Of a stretch of 64,000 bases of DNA, positions 22,001 to 31,300 are shown in pieces. A program made the translations under genes and the position numbers. Position 1 is the first letter of the stretch, and each line of letters begins with the position of its first letter. The notes beneath the pieces were generated by a model that did no database searches, was not told where the DNA came from, and worked only from the letters and a program-made list of their open reading frames with translations. This DNA is from Mya arenaria (taxonomy: Eukaryota > Mollusca > Bivalvia > Myida > Myidae): contig NC_069132.1 in assembly GCF_026914265.1 (NCBI RefSeq), positions 67,904,993 through 67,968,992 on the forward strand, in the 5' to 3' direction.

Positions 22001-23020
22001 ATTCCATTGTGTTACTGGTAGTGCTCACAAGACCAAAGAACATTCTGGTAGCCTGAACCTTTTGCAGGAAAACAGTAACATGAAAAAAATCTGGCCATCA
22101 TTATCTAGGTTATATAAGAAGGCATTTAGCTTATTCACAAGAAATTTTATCTTTATGTTTTGTTCATGAATTACATGACATTTGAGCTGTACATGAACAT
22201 TTCCAAGATGTTCATCTGTTGTTTCAGACTTCTTTTTAAATAGAGTTAGCAAGGCCACTCACTTTATTCATGGAATAAGCAATTTCTTGGTTTTTCTTAT
22301 GGGGCCTATTCATTAAGCTTTTTAAATTAAATTTTAAACTTATTGGATCATTGTCTTTTTTCTAAGTTGGTGTTAAGGCATTTTACAATAGTTAAATACC
22401 AAAGCTATGAAAGCAACAAGAAAGTTGTTTATATAATGACTACATTTGAACAGAGTTGATGAAAACTTAGAGTGGATTTAAAATAGTAGTATTAATCATG
22501 AACAAAAATAATTAAGGAAAATGCTTTATGGCCCAAGGTTTATGCTTAGAAGTTAGACCAGTAAGAATAATGCTAAGTACAAGTATATGCTGTCTCAGGT
22601 TTCTCCATTTAGATAGGCTTACCGGACTGAGGAGTATTTAGGATGCCGAGCAAACTTGTTCTAGAAAAAAAGAATACCATTTAATCACTATGTTCATCTG
22701 TTCTCTCGGGTTTCCACTTGAAAGAGGAACTGCCAAGCATAGCCAAATAAATGGTTTCAGGTTTCGATGTTTAGTAGGTTTCCTGTAGCGAAAGGAATTA
22801 ACAATCCTGATAATTATGAATCTGCTGTTCCAGGTTTCTACTTGAAAGTGGGGCTGACAAGAACATCTTGACAGACGAAGGCGAGCGACCCCTGGATCTG
22901 GTGGAACCGTCTGACCTCCCAACCATCCGGGTCATGCTAAGTGACGTGAAACCAAATACTGATAACCAATCAGAAGACGAGTTGGACGATGACGTCACTG
23001 ATAATGATGTCACTGGATGA
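18847..23020 (+). CDS. PPP1R27: PPP1R27-like PP1 regulatory ankyrin protein, unit A (complete)
   Basis: Exons 18847-19027, 19488-19638 and 22834-23020 give 519 nt and 172 residues (human PPP1R27 has 154). Residues 19-23 (KGVRF) fit the RVxF motif that docks on protein phosphatase 1. VRFPDELVFLDNI aligns with VRFPNDVLFLDHI of human PPP1R27. Two full ankyrin repeats lie at about 62-93 (LTPLHQAVLDG) and 95-127 (WTPLHAACAEGH), with partial repeats before and after. The tail (149-172) is acidic and ends in DDDVTDNDVTG. RRAS at 3-6 and LRRASL at 45-50 are textbook protein kinase A sites. The family binds the PP1 catalytic subunit and, in vertebrates, is known from muscle. The differences from unit B are nearly all silent, which suggests selection on both. 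The start ATG follows an acceptor at 18,816-18,817, so a non-coding 5' exon is expected. Confidence 0.9.
19134..19282 (+). repeat. Decayed exon-1 tails in intron 1 of unit A
   Basis: Two segments repeat the end of exon 1. At about 19,141-19,195 the string AGTCTACAAGTGG is followed by CAGTGCAGTCAACGACGCAG and a donor-like GTGG. At about 19,258-19,279 only ATTAACGACGCAGGTG remains. Both also share the following intron motif with AGCGCTGNGTGCCATG. Confidence 0.8.
19488..19638 (+). CDS. PPP1R27: Unit A exon 2 (residues 61-111, first ankyrin repeats)
   Basis: A 151-nt exon between acceptor ATTCCAG and donor GTAGGT. It is strikingly GC- and CpG-rich compared with the AT-rich introns. It encodes LTPLHQAVLDGNEAAVRLLV and WTPLHAACAEGHADIV, and ends with AG of an Arg codon. 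Confidence 0.92.
19639..20740 (+). other. Intron 2 of unit A, first part, nothing recognised
   Basis: AT-rich sequence shared with units B, D and partly E. No coding or RNA feature is visible. At about 20,630 it lacks the 1.4-1.6 kb transposon carried by units B and D. Confidence 0.5.
20741..21010 (+). mobile_element. tRNA-derived SINE in intron 2 of unit A
   Basis: The head is tRNA-like. An A box, TAGCTCAGTGGTAGCGCG, begins near 20,754, and a B-box-like GGGTTTAAACC lies at 20,796-20,806. Next comes a tRNA-unrelated body with TACTGGTTCAACCCAGGAA and CCAAGCGCGTTAAAGAACC. The same element stands at the equivalent place in units B and D, so it predates those duplications. The 3' end is approximate. 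Confidence 0.8.
21401..21650 (+). repeat. CAGCTG-rich block in intron 2 of unit A
   Basis: This block is built from variants of TAGCTGTAGCTGTATTT and the near-palindrome GCTACAGCTGTA. It contains three CAGCTG E-boxes within about 160 bp and is kept in units B, D and E. It may be an old inverted-repeat element or a regulatory cluster. Confidence 0.6.
21744..21980 (+). repeat. 79-bp minisatellite, about 3 units (unit A)
   Basis: The unit runs GTTGTGTCTCTTGTTTG, then TTTAGCCTTGGTGCTTATACC, then GGTCTGGGCATCTTGTAAC. One unit is shortened. Confidence 0.85.
22590..22800 (+). repeat. Decayed exon-3 starts before exon 3 of unit A
   Basis: Acceptor-like TCTCAG or TTTCAG followed by GTTTC recurs at 22,598 and 22,760. 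At 22,709 the copy reads GTTTCCACTTGAAAGAGG, close to GTTTCTACTTGAAAGTGG of the true exon at 22,834. The AG of that copy is lost in unit A. Confidence 0.7.
22834..23020 (+). CDS. PPP1R27: Unit A exon 3 (residues 111-172 and stop)
   Basis: The acceptor GTTCCAG is followed by FLLESGADKN, then ERPLDLVEPSDLPTIRVMLS, which aligns with YLISLGADRD and LPSDLIDPDYKELVELF of human PPP1R27. The tail is acidic. Confidence 0.9.
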
Positions 23021-23444
23021 CAAAGTTATATGTCTCGCGTTTTGGTGCTATTGTAAATAACTGATCAATTTGTGAAAACTCATAATTCATCATATGTGTT
23101 TATGGTACCCGATATGAAGAACTGGACACTTTTTATTTTGTATGACTTTATCATGGTCTTATTTAAAAACTCATATTACGCTGCAAAATGCCTGCATCAA
23201 CATTGATGTGTACATATTGATCAATCATTCAAATACGGTATGATAAAAGGGTGTTTTAAATGTATTTACAGGCATTGAATAAGCCAATGTTACAGAAAAT
23301 TGCAGTGTTTATATAAATCAGAGTGCTTTCAACTGTCTAGAATTTAAACATCATCTAAGAAATCAATCCTCTTTTTTCTAAGCTTACGTACAAGATCTAG
23401 GCTTGGTCATCATGTTCATTGCAAATGTATATTCAATTTAGGGC

Positions 23445-23450
23445 AATAAA
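23445..23450 (+). terminator. PPP1R27: Candidate polyadenylation signal of unit A
   Basis: AATAAA about 425 bases after the stop. The same AATAAA is retained in unit D (53,334-53,339) but is altered in unit B. Confidence 0.35.
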
Positions 23451-23959
23451 AGCCACATTTTTACCAATCCCTTTGCCATGTTGGTAAAATTTTCCAAATG
23501 AAAAATGGGGAAATGAACCAATACCAATCAAGTTGCTATATATATTGCAATCGGCTTGCAATGTTAGAGCTATTAACCACCATTTATTATAAATCCTTTT
23601 TTATAAGATCGATTTCAATAACTTTGCCATTTAAAACAATATTAAAAACAATATAATATACATAATTTAAGATATTGATCATAACGTACGACCCTGTCAG
23701 CTTAATAGGATGACTCTAATGAGTGACTTGTTATCAAAACTTCGCTATGAAATCGTTGTAAATATGCAATGGACACATTCTTTTTTACGGAATTGAAACA
23801 GTCAGGTGCTATTTTATATTAAAATTAAGGACTTTAATCCTGTGTTATACGATATATCGGATACAATACTGGCTACGATACATGAGTATTCATGTAATGG
23901 TTTTGTTTTAGGACTACAATTTTATTTTAATGTTAAGAATTATACAATTTATAAACGTT

Positions 23960-25400
23960 TGTCGTGAGTTGCGTCAAACCGCTCTATTTATTTGATATTA
24001 ACATATACATTACACCATTGAATGAATCGTTTGAAGCGCTCTATATGATAGCTTTATCAATACCCTGTGATTAATTTCAATGAGTTTTGTAAATTATTAA
24101 GTGTTTATTGGGTATCCCTTAAATCGAATAAAATTGTTATGCACTACATAAACAAATCTTGATTGTTTAAGGCTCGCTTTACATCATTGATACTTAATCC
24201 AACCCGTCCGGAGTACAACACGATGAAAGAATTGCCAGCTAGCAGATATTTACCACATAATTATATACTATGGAAATAAAGTGAGCAGTGGAGCATTCTG
24301 GGCCTTACAGTTGATCATATATTATCTTTATTTGATAGATTTATAAATACCCTGTGATTAATATCAATGAGTATTGTTAATTATCAAGTGATTATTGGGT
24401 ATCCCTTAAATCAAATGAAATTGTTTTGCACTGCTCGGCTCGGTTTTCAGCATTAATACTTAATCTAACCCTTCCTGTATACAACACGAGGAAAGAATTT
24501 CCAGCGAGCAGATGTTTTCCACACAATTATATACTATGGAAATAATCCAATCAGTGGAAAATTCTGGGCCTTACAGTAGATCATATAGCAATAACGATCA
24601 CTGGCTCTTTGAAAAAGACGTGTCTCTTTGGTGCACCATGTTTCGAGGTTCTTAGAGCCTAAAATATTTTTTTGATCCATATTTATGTGAAAAACTACAG
24701 AAACAAGCTCAGTAGCCAAAGGTTTAAACATAAACCCAGTTTAATGGCACAGGGTAAACACAAAAGACATAAAACACAAAAACGAAAAAAAATCACAGAC
24801 AAGAAACATGGAACAACGGAACAAAACTCGTTTTGAATATGCATTGCAAATACACTCTTTTCTAGAATTTAAGCGGTAAGGTGTGCCATTACATTAAACT
24901 TAGGACTTTTATATTGTATTACAAGTTATATCAAAACCAACTTGTGCTATGCTTCATAAGTTTTCATCTACTCATGTACTGGTTGCAACAAAACCCCATA
25001 CTTATTTGATAACATATCCATTACATCACTGAATCAATCGTTTTCGTTATTTGAAGCGCTTTATTTGATAGCTTTATAAATACCATGTGATTAATTTGCG
25101 ATGAGTTTTACTAATTAATGAGTAATTATTGAGAATCCTTCAAACCAAATAACTTGTTATGCACAGCTTAAAAAAATCTTAACGTTTAAGGTTCGTTATT
25201 CAGCATTACTTTTGAAATTAAAATGTTGAGCACACTTGATCTATGCCCGCCCAGAGTGCAAAACGAGTAAAGAATTTCCAGCTAGCAGATATTTACCACA
25301 TAATTATACACGCTGGAAATAAAGTGAGCAGCGGAGCATTCTGGGCCTTACAGTAGATCATATAACAATAGCGATCATTTTGGCTCTATGAAAAATACAA
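23960..25400 (+). repeat. Spacer block present three times in tandem
   Basis: Each copy carries GAAGCGCTTTATTTGATAG or a variant, then AAATACCCTGTGATTAAT, then GAATTTCCAGC and GGGCCTTACAG. Copies end near 24,315, 24,610 and 25,400. Single copies precede units C (34,950-35,340), D (41,180-41,600), E (53,670-54,010) and F (60,610-61,015). Confidence 0.7.
24715..24840. repeat. Short relic of an unclassified A-rich dispersed repeat
   Basis: It reads GGTTTAAACAT, then ACAGGGTAAAC, then a CA/AAC-rich run. It matches the start of the longer copy at 54,060-54,545. Confidence 0.5.
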
Positions 25401-27464
25401 TATCTCTTAACGAGGTTTGCTTGTATGCTGCGAGGTGCTTATAATTATAGTAAAAAATAAGGCATATCTGGAATATCAGGGAAAACAATGTTTTGAATTT
25501 GTTTCAGGATTAGCGAGTTAGTATACCAGGAATTTTAACGGCCGTGGTTATTTCAAATGGTTAAAATTGTTAGCTACTAGCAAGCTAAGAAGTAAGATTC
25601 ATTGCAAATGGAAAACAGTATATTTCATTTATGATAGTAAGTGTTAGATTGGAGGTTATCTGAGAACAATATTTTTGCATTGATTTTTGGCTTATGTTTC
25701 AAGTGTTAATGTAAACAAGAGATCAGAATCCAAAGAGGCCTACAAACACAGAGGGGATACCGGCTGTTATCACGCTTTTGATTCCTATATTCATTATTTT
25801 GAAAAACCTTGAACTACCATTGATAAAATTCTTATAAGGAAGCCGAACCAGCCGATCACAGGATAATTGTGATGTAAATGAGTGATATCAAGATTTGTTC
25901 CTCGATGTTATATTGAATTGCTTGTTATATCCGAGTTCACTTTTATGTTTATGTTCCTTATAAATTATACAGATTGTATGGTCAAGGGACTAATAGTGCT
26001 GGAATAGTGCGATATTAGTCTTGTACACACTGATGTATGTTTGTGGGCTGAAACAGATGTGAAATATATGGATATTAGCAACGTCTATACAGAGGTTTGT
26101 ATTTGTGTTGTGGCCATAGTTTTAAAAGATTGGGCAGGGTTGTTCAGGTAATAAGGGCACATACATTGTATCGGCCTGTAACCGAATATAATTAAATATG
26201 AATTAGATAGAAAATGTTAAAAATGTGTTCATGGTGTACAACAGCCAAATAAGTAACGTTTTGTATACATATTTAATATTAAAATAAGTTTTTAAACAAA
26301 ATGAAATAATTATGTGATAATATTAAGCATTCGAAGTAAACACATAACCCTAGTATACTTTGATTGTTGAATTTCATTAAAAAAGAAAATAAGAGATTGG
26401 TAAACAAGTGCAAAAGGCCGCCGGCTGTACGAAAAAAGGGCAGGCAACAGCACCCTTCTTAAACTCTTCAGCTAAAACCCTGTATGTGTGCAAGCTTATA
26501 TATCGCTGTTAACCAGTTTTGAAATACCCATTATTAAATAAATATTTAATTATTGGTCGATTCTTCAATTGAATAACATCCACCTCTTTGCTACGAAAGC
26601 TGATATTGTCAATATCTTACTCATTGAAAAGGCGAATTATGAGCTATGCTTTCTTTTGTTGCTCTTATTTGTTGAGCTGATGGAAGAATGCTATTTTATT
26701 AATGTACGAGAATGATATCCCAATGTGATAACGTGTGTAAATCGTGTTTGCTTTGTCCCTTTTCCTTCGTCACTGTAATGTGGCTTGTTTGGACATGGGG
26801 TCAGACTTCAAAACTTTTAATTTTGTATTTAACGTCGCCAGCATATTATTATTTCAGGCTAAAGCAAAGATTAAAATAATTAAATTTACTAACACTTTTC
26901 GGAAAAACGTAACATGTTTTGCCTTATTTCTTAATATTCATTGAGTATATATGGTATTTTCTCAAATATTGTTACATCTTGGGCTGGAACGGGATCTATG
27001 ATATTGTTAAAATCCGTAACTAACATATAATGCCACAATTATGCTTGTAGCCAAATGTTTTCCTTTTGTATTGTTCTGATATACTAGTATAACACTTATG
27101 CCTGACCTGTCACAACAAGAACATTGTTTGTCTTTAAGACTGTTAGTTTTAGAATTTCAGAGACTTAACAACCGCTTGAAGCTTTCTGTAGTATTATGTT
27201 ACATTATTAATGGCATCAGCTATCTCTCTTTATCTGTGAAACTTTGTTTGCAGCATTTAGTTTGTGAACAATGTAAGGAGCATTTTCTTTGTGAACATAC
27301 TCAGTGACTGAGGCAGTGGATAAGTACGCGGTCATTTATCAGTTTAACTGTTCATATTGCACTGTTGTTGATAACCGAAATACAACTTGGAAAACAATGA
27401 ACGATGCCGACTATGATCCAAACTTATAAACCTCGTAGATTTATACACTTTATACGCTTAAGCT

Positions 27465-27830
27465 TATATTTGCGCTCTCACATCCGAAGTCTATTTATGG
27501 TACAAAAAAATACTAACACCCAATTGGATTGAGAAGGGCTGGTGCATGTTGCATAAGCCAGAACTTATTTTGAAAAGGACTGGTGCATTTGCAATCCAGT
27601 TCGCATAACTTGTATAATTACATAATAATGTAAGTAATGAGTAAAAGTCCCATAAAGTTGGGCGTATATATATATCTACAGCTTCCGTTGCGCTGCGGTT
27701 ATTTTATATTGATATATGTATCGTAAACAGAACCCAACACTGCCTTGCCTCTCAGCCTGTCCAAGACTGATATCAAAATATACAAATGCACAATATAAAT
27801 CAGTTTATATCTCCTTTGAATTATGTTTTT
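27465..27830. other. Insertion seen only in front of unit B
   Basis: Alignment with the other units is lost after ATACGCTT and resumes at TTTTTATCAAATCC. The inserted DNA has a short internal repeat (GGCTGGTGCAT and GGACTGGTGCATTTGCA), but no terminal repeats were seen. Confidence 0.4.
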
Positions 27831-28211
27831 ATCAAATCCAAATCATCAACTTTATTAGATGTTGAGAAGATTCACCGATCTCGACATCAATAATGAATGT
27901 CGAATCCAATGTTTTATCATGGCGTTGTGTCAAATGTTTCGAAAACAATCAGTGAGTGAGTATCTATAAATCTAGACAACGGCATCGGCACCCAAGTTCT
28001 TCATTTTTGGATTGTAATGCATATTAGATTGGACCAAAGTACAACTTATTGTTGCTTTATATCAGGCAATGTTGGTTAAAATTAGGTTCATGGGGAGGAC
28101 ATAAACTTGAAGAGAACGTAATAGTATCGAAGTACCCCAAGACGCTAATGGAATTCTTAAACTGTGATCTCTTTATTTTCCAGTTGTATCTATAACACTG
28201 GTATTTTGACA

Positions 28212-28392
28212 ATGAGTCGCCGAGCGAGTTTGTTCGCAAAACAGAACCCGGAAGAAAAGAAACCAAAAGGTGTCCGCTTTCCAGACGAGCTTGTTTTTCT
28301 TGACAACATAAAAGAAAATGACGTGCATGCCCTTGGTTCCATGCTAAGGAGAGCAAGTCTACAAGTGGATATAAGTGCAATTAACGACGCAG
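28212..28392 (+). CDS. PPP1R27: Unit B exon 1
   Basis: It encodes MSRRASLFAK through INDA and one base of Gly. The donor is GTGGGTAAT. The exon begins at 28,184 after TTTTCCAG. Confidence 0.88.
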
Positions 28393-31300
28393 GTGGGTAA
28401 TAATTTAGACATGCCAAAATGGTTTGAGTTTAGAAAAGCGGCTGATGCCATGTCAAAAGTCTACAAGTGGAATCAGTGCAGTCAACGATGCAGGTGGTTT
28501 CAGTTCTTAGAATGCATAATTTAGTGCTGGGTGCCATGTGTTAACAGTCAAAAACAGTGGCCATTAGCCATATTAACGACGCAGGTGAAAGAATGTTGAA
28601 TATAGTGCTGAGAGCCAAGTTAATAAGATTCAGTTTTAAAGTAGACATGACGCGGATGGGTTCGGCATAGCTTTGAATTGTTTGATTGGGAAAATAAATA
28701 TAAATATTGACGAGACACATAAACAGTAGTTTGGTGTGTATAAATTATATTGTATGGACTCCGGAAAAATAATGATGAAACATTCTGTGTTGATTCCAGG
28801 TCTGACGCCGCTGCACCAGGCGGTTCTGGACGGGAACGAGGCGGCCGTCCGACTGCTCGTGGCTCACGGGGCGACGGTCAACAAACAGGACGAGGATTCT
28901 TGGACGCCGCTGCACGCTGCATGCGCAGAGGGACACGCAGATATAGTCAAGTAAGATAACACTGTCCGGAATGCCTTGTCCTAAGATGGTCCTGAAAAAA
29001 AATGTTTTAATATTGACTATAGTTGATGGTGATCAAGCCTGACACATGTGGCCTCTGGCACATCAGTCTTCCCAATTGTTTTTATAAAATATACATTCTC
29101 TCTTAGCAGTCTGTGAACGAACGCGATCAGGACCCGTGTTTAATAGATAATAAATATTGTAATACAGTCCTGATATAAATCCGGTCCATATCCCCCCGGT
29201 CAAGACTATAAACTAGTACGTTTAAACTGTAGTTCTTATGTAAGGTCCATGTCCAGTATTATAACCTAATAATTTAGTGAATGAAATCTATGTGTAAATT
29301 GCTTCATTTGATATTGTCTCTCGCAAATTGGCACCATGGAATTGGATACCTCCTGTCTGTGTTTCACGTCAGGAAATCGCTGAAAATAAGAAAACCAAAA
29401 TCTCTTCAGATCAATTGGCTGTCTTGCTTTAGGTTTTCTTGGAAAGCTGAACAACCAAGTATAATATGTCTGGCAGACTGACTGATGATTTGTCAAAGCA
29501 CTTAAAAGAATATCCTGATAGAACCTTTGACTCAAGCTGTCTCTTGGTATTATCGATGGTGCGGAACAAGGGTTTTTGAACCATGTTGTCTTTTCCAACA
29601 TTAATATTTCTGGTGCAATATAAATTTTGAACGTCATTTGACTTTTAAAAAATCTACTTTCAATAGGTCTATGAACACGGTCCGTTTAAGCTTATTGTTA
29701 TAGACGAATGCTTAATTACTTTGAAATAAATCCAACAAATATGCTTTACCGACTACTGCATCTTGTTGTTTCAGGACAATTCTTTCACGTATAATGTCTA
29801 GTAATTATGATTTATTGTGTTAGTCTAGTGTATTATCATGCTATTGTTGCTGCAAATTCCCAAAACAATGTTAATACTGGATTTATTGCTCGTCTACTAG
29901 TACTTCCACTCGTACTTCGTAAATTAGCTGATAAAAGCATGATCAAAATGCCTTTGTCAATGTGGGGGAACTGACACCGGATATAGTTCAGAAAGTGATA
30001 AATTGATAAGCGTTTGATTGTTACACATGGTATGTTTATCTATCAGTTTTTGTAGTTTATGGTGATATTCTGTATATCCAAATCGAAGATTTTCGAATAG
30101 CTTGATCCTATGCAATATGATGGGAATGTGTCTCCTCTTTTGTATATTAATAGCACAATTCTCGCCGAAAGTTGCATGATCGCTCACAAGTGTTCACTAA
30201 TGTGGTACGATTTCAAACATAAAATAACAAATAGAAAATAAGAATAAAAACTGAATCGAGCGATTTCATTGTAATTACAGCATCTAGTATTGTTTAATAT
30301 ATCAATACGAAATAGTTTCGTAGAGACAGTCATACTTTTTGATGACCTGAAGGTGTACTGGGGATAGATGAAGCAAATAAATAACTGAACAGGGGATATC
30401 TATTAAGTGGACTGAGGATAGAAACGATGTATTTAGAATAACTAGTCTGTGATAATGACGGTTTTATACCTTTACACAAGCTCGGGGAAATTGTTCGATT
30501 GTTCCATATCGAGGGATGAGAGCAAAAAATGTTATTGTTTTTTTTGTATCTGTTTGTACTTAAAACTGTTTCATTCATATAGATTAGTTAACCATGATGT
30601 GTTTTTCACAAGCATCAACGTTCGAGTCGCAAATATTAAAATATTTGAAATATGCCATAATCTGATTTATCGAGGAACACAAAACATATGGCTGTAGAAT
30701 TTATGTGGTGTTTGCGATACATATATATATATATATAGAATTGCTTTGTAAATCAAGTAGGTGAATCTAGTAGTAAATCTATCAGGTTCCAGATTATATC
30801 CTTGTAGTCTTGAAAACACAGCAATAACAACATCTGTACTGCATTGTTATTCTGAAAGTAAAGTGATTTTGTACGTAATTGAGCAAGAGTCGAATAGTTG
30901 GTAAGGAAGATGATATTAAAGGTTGTTGTCCTGTACCTAACATCTTCCGGTAAAATATGATACGTCTTGCTGCAACTTGCAAACTACCTGGATACTAAAT
31001 TAGTATTAAACGTGCGTATGATAAATATTTATTATTTTTTTATGAAGAAGTAAACGAATTAGACATACATGTATATTGTATATAAACAGTGTTACTATCA
31101 TTTTTGTCCCATTTTATATACTATCCCCAGTACACATTTCTCAACTTTGAAACTATCATCAGTACATAATACGGTACAGAACATTTCTAAGGGCATATCG
31201 TTTCACGTTTAAATGTAACATTGCCAGTTCTTACAATAAAATTAGTATAGCTTATGCTTGTAAAATAGTTCGATTCAGATTTTTTTTATTCGATATATTT

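Larger units (their letters stand above)
23021..28183 (+). other. Spacer between units A and B
   Basis: It includes the 3' UTR of unit A. A block beginning near ATTTATTTGATAACATATAC and ending in GGCCTTACAGTAGATCATAT occurs three times here (about 23,960-24,315, 24,325-24,610 and 24,995-25,400) but once in most other spacers. An insertion seen only in unit B lies at about 27,465-27,830. No gene is supported. Confidence 0.55.

Noticed and set aside
22990-22997. TGACGTCA cAMP-response-like site at the end of exon 3
   Set aside because: It lies inside coding sequence (Asp-Asp-Val-Thr codons) and is conserved with the codons, so it is most simply coincidental.
27098-27307. 69-codon frame upstream of unit B
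   Set aside because: The equivalent place in unit A has an early stop, so the frame is not maintained.
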